Below are positions 7,601-14,652 of a stretch of 18,518 bases of DNA, in pieces (the stretch's first letter is position 1; the number at the start of each line of letters is the position of its first letter). A program made the position numbers and the translations under genes. Where the stretch lies: contig CANRFE010000010.1 in NCBI GenBank assembly GCA_947629805.1, positions 1 through 18,518 on the forward strand, given 5' to 3'. The notes below the pieces were generated by a model, which saw nothing but the letters and a program-made list of their open reading frames with translations, was not told the DNA's origin and did no database searches. Origin of the DNA: an uncultured Clostridia bacterium (GTDB taxonomy: Bacteria > Bacillota > Clostridia > TANB77 > CAG-508).

Positions 7601-10209
7601 TCGTTTAATTCAATTCTGTGCCCTTTGAATTTAATTTGCGAGTCGTTTCTACCAAGAAATGCTAAAGTTCCGTTTTGTGTCCAGTATGCTAAGTCTCCCG
7701 TTTTATAGATTACGGTTGGACTTATTTTTTTGTTATGAATAAAAGCTTTATTGGTTAATTCTGTATTGTTCAAATATCCTTTACTTACATTATCCCCACT
7801 AACACATAATTCGCCTATAGCACCCATTGGCAAAAGATGATTATTTTTATCTAAAATAAAGATGCTACTATTAGAAATAGGATAACCTATTGGCACATTC
7901 TTATTATAATTGTCCGAATATTGATATTTATAAAATGTTGTACAAATTGTTGTTTCCGTAGGTCCATATCCATTTATAATTTCCATATTAGGAGAAATTT
8001 TTAAAAATTTATTTAAAGTTGCATTTTTTATTGCTTCTACTCCTACCAATAATCTATGAATATCTACGGTGAATTGTTTTGAAATAATAAAATCCGCAAC
8101 ATCATTTAATATACTAGGTGGAATATAAAGGAAAGTTATTTTCCTTTTCTTTAATATATCGCATAAAAGAGGAATACTGGTTAAGGTATTCTCTGGATAC
8201 AATACTAATGTAGCACCAAATGCCAAAGGGGTAAAAATTTCACATACACTTACATCAAATGAAATATTGGTTAAAGATAAACAACTATCTTGATTTCCAA
8301 ATTTATGGTTAAAGCAATGGTTAAAACTAAATAAGAAGTTTACTAGGTTTTGATGAGTAACCATAACTCCTTTTGGATTTCCAGTTGAACCTGAAGTATA
8401 AATAACGTAAGCTAGACTGTCCCCTGTAATAGGAGTTTCTATATTACTTTTCTTATAGTTTGAAAAATTCATTTTGTTAAATTGAAGTGTTTTTGTAAAA
8501 TCCATAAGATAATTTGTGTCTGTTATGAAGACACTTGATTTACTATTTTCCACAATATACTGAATTCTATTAAAAGGATAGCTTGGGTTAATTGGTAAAT
8601 AGGCAGCACCACATTTTAATGTGGCTAAAACAGAAATAATAAAGGAAGTATTTTTATTCATGCAAACACTTACAATATCATGGCTTTTTACCCCATTTTC
8701 TTTTAAGTAGTATGCCAACTGATTTGCTTTTTCATTTAATTCTTGGTAAGTTAAACTTTGCTCTTCAAAAATAAGTGCAATATGATTAGGAGTAAGCTTT
8801 ACTTGCTCCTCGAATAATTGCACAATTGTTTTATCTTTTGGATAATCTAGTTTTGTTTGGTTCAAGCCATGAAGTAGTTTTTCTTTTTCTTCTAATGTTA
8901 CAATTTCCATTTCCGAAAGAGTAATATCCTCTTTATTTAAAACTTGTGAAATAATGTGCAAAATACGTTCATGGATTTGCTTCATTTCTTGAGAAGTATA
9001 TTTCTCTTTTTTATAATCATACGCAATATTAAGTTCGTTGGTATCGTTTAAATCAAAAATATGAATATCTATATCATCTGCTGTAATACCATTAAAAATC
9101 CATGTAGTCTCATGTGGTATATCTTCTTTTTCTTCGTTTATTTTTGTAATTTGGTAAGAAATCATAATTTGGTATAAAGCTGGTAAATTCTTTTGCTTTT
9201 CTCTTAAATCTTCTAAAATGCTTTGGTAAGAATACTTTTGGTGTCTTAATAATGCCATAGAATTTATCATAATAGAATTTAAAAATTCTTGAAAGGACAT
9301 AGCCGTATCTATTTTTACTCGAATTGGTAAAGTATTGATAAACATTCCTGCTGTATTTTTTTCTTTAAAATTTGCACGGTTTAAAATAGGAGTACCAATG
9401 CAAATATCTTCTAAGTTGGACACCCTACTAATATAAAAGGAAAAAATAGCAGTTAGAAAATTATATACAGAAGCTTTTTTATTAGCACAGTATTCCTTAA
9501 TACGGCTTAATAAATGAGAAGGAATAGAGAACTGCTCTCTTAATGCTTCGTTAGAGTCAGTTGCCGTGGTATTTTCTTGAACACTTGGAATAGTAGCGCT
9601 TTCTGGAATTGTGGAAAACATTTCCTTCCAATATGCTTGATCTTTTTGATATTTATCACTTTTTTTGTACTCTTGTTCTGCTGTAATATAATTTGTATAA
9701 GAGTATAAAGTAGTATCTTTTTCTTGTGGTTCTTCTTTTCTTAAATAAGAAGAATAAATTTCCATAATTTCATTAATTGCTATTCCCATTGACCAAGAAT
9801 CTGCAATTAAGTGGTGCATATTAATAAGAAATCCACCATGTTGATTTGGAAAACGATATAATACAAATTGAAATAAAAAATGATTGTATAAGGAAAAAGG
9901 CTTGTTTGTTATTTCTTTTGCTACTTTAGAAAGTTCCTTTTCGGAAGAAACCTCTATTTGTTCGATTTGGAAATCTTGGTAAGGTGCTATCCACTGCTTT
10001 ACTTCTTGTGCATCGTTGGAAAGCATAATTCTACATCCATCATTTTGCTTAATGAGTTGCTTGATGGCTAAAGTAAGTTTATCGAATTGTACTGGCTGGT
10101 GGATAGTAATGGTTCCTGCTATATTATTAATATTTGTTCTTTTATAATATTCTTCTGTTAGGTAAATTGCTTTTTGTGGGTTGGTTAATGCATACAATTT
10201 TTTTTCCAT
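4606..10209 (-). CDS. Dimodular NRPS, N-terminal part: C1-A1-PCP1-C2-A2 (A2 truncated)
   Basis: 1867 residues from an ATG with an AAAGGAG SD; about 2460 residues if joined to the downstream frame. C1 (about 1-440) has HHLIADS at 132-138, i.e. HHxxxDS in place of HHxxxDG. A1 (about 460-960) is complete: YTSGSTGNPKG near 604, NGYGPTETT, YKTGDLA, FLGRNDSQIKFKGHRIEL and NGKIDK near 941. PCP1 has LGLDSLS with Ser997. C2 (about 1060-1490) has a canonical HHIISDG at 1178-1184. A2 starts near 1500 (YTSGSTGRPKG near 1641, NGYGPSE) and stops at the lesion. An initial C domain with no upstream module suggests acyl capping of the first residue. By hand alignment to GrsA I read the specificity pockets as roughly D-V-C-Y-L-G-G-I-C-K (A1) and D-M-V-L-I-L-G-A-C-K (A2); I do not recognise a substrate for either. 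There is no epimerisation, methylation or thioesterase domain. Confidence 0.92.
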   Translation of the reverse strand: MEKKLYALTNPQKAIYLTEEYYKRTNINNIAGTITIHQPVQFDKLTLAIKQLIKQNDGCRIMLSNDAQEVKQWIAPYQDFQIEQIEVSSEKELSKVAKEITNKPFSLYNHFLFQFVLYRFPNQHGGFLINMHHLIADSWSMGIAINEIMEIYSSYLRKEEPQEKDTTLYSYTNYITAEQEYKKSDKYQKDQAYWKEMFSTIPESATIPSVQENTTATDSNEALREQFSIPSHLLSRIKEYCANKKASVYNFLTAIFSFYISRVSNLEDICIGTPILNRANFKEKNTAGMFINTLPIRVKIDTAMSFQEFLNSIMINSMALLRHQKYSYQSILEDLREKQKNLPALYQIMISYQITKINEEKEDIPHETTWIFNGITADDIDIHIFDLNDTNELNIAYDYKKEKYTSQEMKQIHERILHIISQVLNKEDITLSEMEIVTLEEKEKLLHGLNQTKLDYPKDKTIVQLFEEQVKLTPNHIALIFEEQSLTYQELNEKANQLAYYLKENGVKSHDIVSVCMNKNTSFIISVLATLKCGAAYLPINPSYPFNRIQYIVENSKSSVFITDTNYLMDFTKTLQFNKMNFSNYKKSNIETPITGDSLAYVIYTSGSTGNPKGVMVTHQNLVNFLFSFNHCFNHKFGNQDSCLSLTNISFDVSVCEIFTPLAFGATLVLYPENTLTSIPLLCDILKKRKITFLYIPPSILNDVADFIISKQFTVDIHRLLVGVEAIKNATLNKFLKISPNMEIINGYGPTETTICTTFYKYQYSDNYNKNVPIGYPISNSSIFILDKNNHLLPMGAIGELCVSGDNVSKGYLNNTELTNKAFIHNKKISPTVIYKTGDLAYWTQNGTLAFLGRNDSQIKFKGHRIELNEINNTLKKINAITNAYTLIKKVNNIECICSYVTTSENIKVEDIYENLSNNLPYYMIPSHIVPIESFPLTLNGKIDKNKLPEIVLSTSTNSTKTNYSETEKSLMQMLCKLWNMENINIQEDLFDLGLDSLSAIKLVTEIYNTFRVDILVKDIFENASIKKLAKLIDSLSNTNQIIIPKAEKKEYYPVSSAQKRMYYASSLDGDKSLVYNIAGGIIFDTVLEKEKLEQCFQTIVNRHESLRTYFEIVEGNIVQKILDKVDFKLEFEEVNTHNIDKLFEDFVTPFHLNEAPLFKAKLIHTKNGKSFLLLNMHHIISDGASLSILMEELCKLYKKENNLPELTISYKDFAVWENKKINSEEFNTDKEFWVNQFKDEIPILNMPTNYKRPSVQSFEGDNVFLQIDQNVTAELEEVAKKLEITPYMLLFSVYYILLYKYTGQKDIVVGSPIIGRDNVQLTNLIGMFVNSLALRKQIDSSLSFKDFAKEVKENCLNAFETYPFDALVNALESKRDTSRNPLFDTMFIYQNNGNGNIDFGGTEAKLYTPKTNIAKFDLSLEVIPEKGGLSFRFEYCTKLFHKEFITRLAKHYFHILQTIIKENDIKIADIDMLSQEEKEQICNEFNNTKADYPEDKTVIQLFEEQVEKNPNGIAVFFEEKKLTYKELNEKANQMAHCFLENGVKKQDIVGIMLNRSLETIISMLAVLKADLAYMLIDINLPEDRIQYMLDNAKSTLLITASDIQNIAFDRKLFVDKLDFNRYKKSNLNLNYNKEDTFCIIYTSGSTGRPKGVELRNQGIVNLVLGHKLCMHTDICKNFISISTVSFDMFIVETYVPLLSGKTIILSNSKEQKIPTSISNLIEKYDVDFILTTPSRMELLLMNEDTRKCLKKLKIIQLGGEVFTESLYNKLCAYTNAMLYNGYGPSEFSACCACKLINSCDINIGKPICNTNIYILNQDRNLCPIGVEGEICVSGDGISKGYINNLPATEKVFVKNPFQKGLLYKKI

Positions 10210-10254
10210 ATAGCCATACTCCTTTGTACGTTTTATTAAATGTTTACTAGAAAA

Positions 10255-10283
10255 AGTATATACTAATCATTTTGAAAAATCAA
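10255..10283 (-). promoter_or_regulatory. Promoter of the NRPS-kinase operon
   Basis: On the minus strand TTGATT (10278-10283) and TATACT (10255-10260) are separated by exactly 17 bases, a good sigma-A-type match. The -10 lies about 45 bases upstream of the NRPS ATG, leaving a short leader that contains the AAAGGAG SD. It is the only promoter I see for the NRPS and kinase genes. Confidence 0.6.
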
Positions 10284-10291
10284 TAAAATTG

Positions 10292-10320
10292 TTGCAAAAA
10301 AATTCCTTTTATTGTAAAAT
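10292..10320 (+). promoter_or_regulatory. Promoter of the acyl ligase gene
   Basis: TTGCAA (10292-10297) and TAAAAT (10315-10320) are 17 bases apart. Transcription would begin near 10327, downstream of the in-frame GTG at 10324, so this promoter supports the ATG at 10360 as the real start. Its -35 lies only 8 bases from the -35 of the divergent NRPS promoter. Confidence 0.55.
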
Positions 10321-10359
10321 GAAGTGGAAAAAGTTAACAATAGAAAAGGAGAAAAAAAC

Positions 10360-12078
10360 ATGAAAAAAGAAAAAAGCAGAATCGTTCACGAAGTTGAGAA
10401 TATCAAAGATTTTAGAGAATTACTTAATAGAACTGCCAAAAATTACCCAGAAAATATTGCTTATAAATATAAAAGAAAAAAGAATGATGAAATAGAATAT
10501 GTTCATAAAACTTACTCCGAATTCCAAAAAGATGTAGAAGCATTTTCTACCAAATTATTAGAGATGGGACTAAGTGGTAAAAAAATAGCCGTTATTGGAA
10601 ATAACCGCTATGAATGGTGTACCACCTATTTAGCAGTTACTACAGGGGGGATGATTATTGTTCCATTAGATAAAGCTTTGCCTCCTAACGAATTACAATC
10701 TTTACTTCTTAGAAGTAAAGCAGAAGCTGTTGTGTGTGAAGAAAAATATATAGATTCTATTTTAGAATTAACGGGGAGCAATTTAAAATACATTATTTGT
10801 ATGGAAAATACAACTCATGAGAAGGTACTATCTTATAACGATTTATTATTACAAGGCAAAGCTTTAAGAAAAGAAGGAAATAAACTTTACGAGCAAGTAG
10901 TTCTTGACCCAAATGCAGTTTCTATTCTATTATTTACTTCTGGAACTACTAATGTTTCAAAAGGGGTTCTCCTTTCTCAAAAGAATATTTGTAGCGATAT
11001 TGTCGCTCTTGCTGGTTATTTAAAACTATACCCAACTGATACCTTACTTTCTTTTTTGCCAATTCATCACACTTTTGAATGCACAATTACTTTCCTTTTT
11101 GGATTGTATCATGGCGTAACAGTTGCTTTTTGCGATGGTTTAAAATATATTCAAAAGAATATGAATGAATACCATGTAAGTGTTTTTGTGGCTGTTCCTT
11201 TGGTTTTAGAGAATGTTCATAAGAAAATTTGGAAAGGCTTAGAAGAACAGGGCAAAAAAGAATTAATGAAAACCATGATATCCATAACAAATGCACTTTA
11301 TAAGGTAAAGGTTGATATAAGAAGAAAAGTATTTAAGCCTATTATTGACCAATTTGGTGGAGAGTTAAGAATTGTTTTAGTTGGAGCTGCTCCTTTAGAT
11401 AAAAAGATTATTAAAGGGTTCAATCATTTTGGCGTAGATTTAATTCAAGGTTATGGTTTAACAGAAACTTCTCCTGTTATTTCTGCAGAGTCAGATAAAG
11501 AAAAAAGACCTGGCTCTATAGGCCTTCCGCTTCCTGGTTTAGAGGTAAAAATTGTAAATCCTAACGAAGAAGGTATAGGAGAAATTACAGTAAAAGGTCC
11601 TAGCGTTATGCTTGGTTATTATGAAAATGAAGAGGAAACCAAAAAGTGCTTAAAGAATGGTTGGTTTTCTACAGGAGACTATGGTTATTTAGACAAAGAT
11701 GGATTTTTATACATTTGTGGTAGAAAAAATGATGTTATCGTTTTGAAGAACGGTAAGAATGTTTACCCTCAAGAGTTAGAGATTCTTCTTAATCAATTGC
11801 CAATGGTGGAAGAAAGTATGGTGTTTGCTCGTAATAAAAATTCTATGGATACTACTCTTTGTGCTAAAATTGTATATAATGAGGAAACCATGCGCAATTT
11901 ATATGGAGATAAAACTGCAGAAGAGAAAAAAGAACTTATTTGGAAAGCAGTGAAAGAGGTTAATCAAACACTTCCAGATGTAAAGCATATTAAGGAAATT
12001 ACGGTTACAACAGAACCTCTTGCCAAAACTACTACGCAAAAGGTAAAACGTTATGAGGAAATAAAAAAGGAAAATTAA
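10360..12078 (+). CDS. AMP-forming fatty acyl-CoA / acyl-AMP ligase
   Basis: 572 residues from the ATG, which has an AAAAGGAG SD; the in-frame GTG at 10324 is rejected because it precedes the likely transcription start. ANL-superfamily motifs are all present: LLFTSGTTNVSKG with T193-SGTT (P-loop), GYGLTETSP (364-372), FSTGD ending at Asp440, the hinge GRKNDVIVLKNGKNVYPQELE, and Lys561 in TTTQKVKR as the C-terminal adenylation Lys. The N-terminal part resembles bacterial long-chain fatty acyl-CoA synthetases. It activates a carboxylic acid with ATP, then transfers it to CoA or to a carrier protein. It is transcribed divergently from the NRPS, whose first domain is a C domain, so it may supply the acyl cap; that link is inferred. 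No carrier protein gene is next to it, which favours CoA or PCP1-independent use. A housekeeping lipid role is the alternative. Confidence 0.9.
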   Translation: MKKEKSRIVHEVENIKDFRELLNRTAKNYPENIAYKYKRKKNDEIEYVHKTYSEFQKDVEAFSTKLLEMGLSGKKIAVIGNNRYEWCTTYLAVTTGGMIIVPLDKALPPNELQSLLLRSKAEAVVCEEKYIDSILELTGSNLKYIICMENTTHEKVLSYNDLLLQGKALRKEGNKLYEQVVLDPNAVSILLFTSGTTNVSKGVLLSQKNICSDIVALAGYLKLYPTDTLLSFLPIHHTFECTITFLFGLYHGVTVAFCDGLKYIQKNMNEYHVSVFVAVPLVLENVHKKIWKGLEEQGKKELMKTMISITNALYKVKVDIRRKVFKPIIDQFGGELRIVLVGAAPLDKKIIKGFNHFGVDLIQGYGLTETSPVISAESDKEKRPGSIGLPLPGLEVKIVNPNEEGIGEITVKGPSVMLGYYENEEETKKCLKNGWFSTGDYGYLDKDGFLYICGRKNDVIVLKNGKNVYPQELEILLNQLPMVEESMVFARNKNSMDTTLCAKIVYNEETMRNLYGDKTAEEKKELIWKAVKEVNQTLPDVKHIKEITVTTEPLAKTTTQKVKRYEEIKKEN

Positions 12079-12085
12079 ATGAACT

Positions 12086-12119
12086 AAAAACAGAGTTTAA
12101 AGATAAAACTCTGTTTTTT
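12086..12119 (+). terminator. Intrinsic terminator of the acyl ligase gene
   Basis: The perfect 13-bp stem AAAAACAGAGTTT / AAACTCTGTTTTT ends in a run of six T residues and begins 8 bases after the ligase stop codon. It closes the ligase as a single-gene transcript, so the response regulator downstream needs its own promoter. Confidence 0.85.
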
Positions 12120-12189
12120 ATTTTCTTTACTTGTTCCTTCCATTTTTTTGAAATTTCTTACTTTTACTAAGTTTTTTTGCTATTTTTTG

Positions 12190-12218
12190 TTGCTTTTTGT
12201 TCTAATTATTTATATAAT
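12190..12218 (+). promoter_or_regulatory. Promoter of the HD-GYP response regulator
   Basis: TTGCTT (12190-12195) and a perfect TATAAT (12213-12218) are 17 bases apart. The leader to the ATG at 12304 is about 78 bases and contains a second GAGGAG-like SD at 12240-12245 that serves no convincing gene. The rest of the 225-bp gap 12079-12303 holds only the ligase terminator and T-rich sequence. Confidence 0.6.
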
Positions 12219-12303
12219 ATTTTAAATTGAAAAACAAAAGAGGAGAAAATTCATTTTTTATGTTATTAATATATCATTATTCTTTTAGAAAGGAAGGATT
12301 CTT

Positions 12304-13356
12304 ATGCGAAAAGGTATGCAAGACGTACAAGATAATGGTTACAAGATTATTGCCGTAGATGATGAAATGGGAATTGTAGATTCTCTTTCTATCTTCTTAA
12401 AACGTTCCGGTTATCATTTTACGGGTGTAACAGATCCAATGGAAGCCATTGAACGTGTTAAAAAGGAACATTTTGATATGATGATTTTGGACTTTATCAT
12501 GACACCTATCCATGGAGATGAAGTTGTAGAAGAAATTCGAAAATTTGATAAAGATTTATATATTTTGCTATTAACTGGTCATAAAGATTTAGCTCCTCCT
12601 TTAGATACTATTCGTAGATTAGATATTCAAGGCTACTGTGAAAAGAGTGATAAATTTGATCAATTATTATTACTCATCGAATCTGGTATTAAGTCCATTC
12701 AACAGATGAATGAAATAAAACGTATTAATACAGAGTTATCTGATACCTATGATCAATTAGAAAAAGCTTATTTAGAAAGTGTACAAGTTTTACGCTATAC
12801 CGTAGAGGCAAAAGACCCTTATACAAGAGGTCATTCTGATCGAGTTTCTGAATATTCTGTTTTAATTGGCCAAAAGTTAGGATTATCTGAAGAAGATTTA
12901 AGAACATTACGTATTGGAGGTTTATTTCACGATATTGGGAAAATTGGTATTCCAGATGCTATTTTATTAAAGGAAGCGAAATTAACGGATGATGAGTACT
13001 CTCAAATTAAAAACCACCCAACTATTGGTGCTCATATTTTACAAAATGCAACTATTTTCAAAGATATGATTCCTATTGTAAAACATCATCATGAAAAATT
13101 TGATGGAACTGGTTACCCTGGAAGATTAAAAGGAGAAGAAATTCCTTTTATGGCTCGCATTGCAGCTGTTGCTGATACGTTTGATGCAATGACTTCCAAA
13201 AGATCTTATCGTGATCCTCTATCTTTAGATATTGTAAAAGCAGAAATTGAAAAATGTTCTGGTACACAATTTGATCCGAATATTGCAAAAGTATTTCTAA
13301 GTATCCTAAATACGGAATATGATAGAATTAAAGAGATACAAGAAAAATATATGTAA
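12304..13356 (+). CDS. Response regulator with HD-GYP c-di-GMP phosphodiesterase output
   Basis: 350 residues; the ATG follows an AAGGAAGG SD. The receiver domain (about 13-130) has the acidic pair Asp19/Asp20, phospho-acceptor Asp63 (MMILDFIM), the switch Thr in LLLTGH and a conserved Lys in CEKSD. A short coiled-coil linker (about 130-165) leads to an HD-GYP domain with HDIGK (His209/Asp210), HHHEKFDGTGYPG (GYP 270-272) and the following IAAVADTFDAMTS helix. HD-GYP domains hydrolyse c-di-GMP to pGpG or GMP at a metal centre; all visible signature residues are present, so it should be active. It is followed 30 bases later by the DUF975 gene with no terminator between them. No kinase is adjacent on the plus strand; the orphan-looking kinase at 999-2810 is the best local candidate for its partner. 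Confidence 0.95.
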   Translation: MRKGMQDVQDNGYKIIAVDDEMGIVDSLSIFLKRSGYHFTGVTDPMEAIERVKKEHFDMMILDFIMTPIHGDEVVEEIRKFDKDLYILLLTGHKDLAPPLDTIRRLDIQGYCEKSDKFDQLLLLIESGIKSIQQMNEIKRINTELSDTYDQLEKAYLESVQVLRYTVEAKDPYTRGHSDRVSEYSVLIGQKLGLSEEDLRTLRIGGLFHDIGKIGIPDAILLKEAKLTDDEYSQIKNHPTIGAHILQNATIFKDMIPIVKHHHEKFDGTGYPGRLKGEEIPFMARIAAVADTFDAMTSKRSYRDPLSLDIVKAEIEKCSGTQFDPNIAKVFLSILNTEYDRIKEIQEKYM

Positions 13357-13386
13357 TTTTCTTGTTAAATTAAAGGAGGTCTTTTT

Positions 13387-14130
13387 ATGATTTTATCGGA
13401 CATAAGAAAATTAGCAAGAGAGTCCTTAAGTGGTAAATGGAAAAAGGGAGTTCTTATTACCTTAATGTATTTTGTATTAGAATTGGTACTTGGCTATATT
13501 AGTAAATTGGTAGAAAGAATTCCCGTTTTGAGTTTTCTTATTAGCATCGGTGTATTGGTTATTTCGATTCCTATTGCCTTTGGAATTATTCTTTCTTTTA
13601 TGAAATTAAAAAGGGGAGAAGAAGTAAAATGTTATGATTTTTTCTCTCTTGGTTTTGCTAATTTTATTCGTAGCTGGAAACTAACAGGAAATATATTATT
13701 GAAATTGTGGCTTCCTATTTTGCTTTATCTTCTTGCTACTATTATGCTTGCTTTCTTTATTACTTTTGGAGTAATTGCTTCTACCTTAGTACATTCTTCT
13801 ATTCTTCTTATCCTTGTTAGTATAATAGGAATTGGTTTATTTATTGCTTCTTTTATTTACCTATTTATCTCTGCTTTGTCTTATAGCCTTACTTATATGA
13901 TTGCTTATGATAATGAAACAATGAAAGAAAAAGAAGTGGTAGAAAAAAGCAAAAAATGGATGACTGGTAATCGAGGAAAATATCTATTGTTACAACTTTC
14001 TTTTCTTGGTTGGGCTATTTTAAGTATCTTTACGCTTTATATTGGTATTTTGTGGCTTGTTCCTTATATGCAAGTAACTATGATTTGTTTTTATGAAACC
14101 TTAAAAGAAGAGAAAATAGAGGAAGAATAA
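13387..14130 (+). CDS. DUF975 family integral membrane protein
   Basis: 247 residues; ATG with a strong AAAGGAGG SD. The N-terminus (ILSDIRKLARESLSGKWKKGVLITLMY) and the C-terminal part (KSKKWMTGNRGKYLLLQLSFLGW..., then LYIGILWLVPYMQVTMICFYE) are typical of DUF975 proteins of Firmicutes. About five or six hydrophobic segments are visible, including 18-38, 45-75, 100-130, 137-170 and 200-228. The molecular function of the family is not known; it is found in Gram-positive membranes. It sits 30 bases downstream of the HD-GYP regulator and before a strong terminator, so the two form a small operon, but nothing in the sequence ties their functions together. Confidence 0.85.
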   Translation: MILSDIRKLARESLSGKWKKGVLITLMYFVLELVLGYISKLVERIPVLSFLISIGVLVISIPIAFGIILSFMKLKRGEEVKCYDFFSLGFANFIRSWKLTGNILLKLWLPILLYLLATIMLAFFITFGVIASTLVHSSILLILVSIIGIGLFIASFIYLFISALSYSLTYMIAYDNETMKEKEVVEKSKKWMTGNRGKYLLLQLSFLGWAILSIFTLYIGILWLVPYMQVTMICFYETLKEEKIEEE

Positions 14131-14146
14131 TTTTGTAATTTAAAGT

Positions 14147-14189
14147 ATAAAAAATGGTTTTATGAAAAGTTGATAAAACCATTTTTTAT
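14147..14189. terminator. Strong bidirectional terminator between DUF975 and prepilin-like genes
   Basis: A perfect 17-bp stem (14147-14163 with 14173-14189, 9-nt loop) has A-rich and T-rich arms, so it reads as a hairpin plus T-tract on either strand. It lies 16 bases after the DUF975 stop on the plus strand and 13 bases after the prepilin-like frame on the minus strand. It thus serves both convergent genes. Confidence 0.85.
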
Positions 14190-14202
14190 TTATACTTATT
14201 AA

Positions 14203-14652
14203 TTAGTTATTTACTTGTTTACTATCTACAATATATTTATGAAACGCTGTTTCACTATCATAATTTTGTTTTATCTCTCCTGAATTTAAAGCTCTATTAT
14301 ATATTCTCATGGAATAGCATAAACCTTGTAGATAACACCAATTTCCTATCCCACTTATATGAGTTCTTCCTAATTCTAAATAATTTAATTTCTTTGCATC
14401 TGCTACAAAATTATTATAATAAGTTCTATCTAAAAAACTTGTGCCAAGCTCAACTCCGTTCAAATAAATAGATTGCCTTACTTTATTATCTTCATCAATA
14501 GATGGATTAATTACAATACTTAAAGAAATATCTTGATTTATTATTTTTTCTTTTTCTATTGCATAGTATTGACAATGCTTTGCATCTTCTTTATAAAACC
14601 AATCTCCACAACTCTCTTCTACTTTATAACCAGGATAGTATAATGAATACAT
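14203..14652 (-). CDS. C-terminal fragment of the prepilin-like protein (LamG-like half), out of frame
   Basis: 149 residues counted from an internal ATG at 14652; I see no SD in front of it and regard it as the displaced 3' part of the gene that begins at 15574. The content is the second half of a LamG/concanavalin-A-like fold: DISLSIVINPSIDEDNKVRQ, then SIYLNGVELG, LNYLELGR, and the characteristic ending GLCYSMRIYNRALNSGEIKQNYD. It overlaps the upstream frame by 29 bases and is shifted by +1 relative to it. It is probably not made as a separate protein. Confidence 0.7.
   Translation of the reverse strand: MYSLYYPGYKVEESCGDWFYKEDAKHCQYYAIEKEKIINQDISLSIVINPSIDEDNKVRQSIYLNGVELGTSFLDRTYYNNFVADAKKLNYLELGRTHISGIGNWCYLQGLCYSMRIYNRALNSGEIKQNYDSETAFHKYIVDSKQVNN

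Noticed and set aside
10324..10359. In-frame GTG at 10324 as the ligase start.
   Set aside because: It is 4 bases after the -10 hexamer, so it would precede or coincide with the transcript start, it has no SD, and the ATG at 10360 has a good AAAAGGAG SD.
12260..12355. Leader peptide of about 31 codons (MLLIYHYSF...) overlapping the start of the response regulator gene.
   Set aside because: The only SD-like sequence (12240-12245) is about 14 bases away, too far for efficient initiation, and the peptide has no attenuation-like codon run or hairpin.
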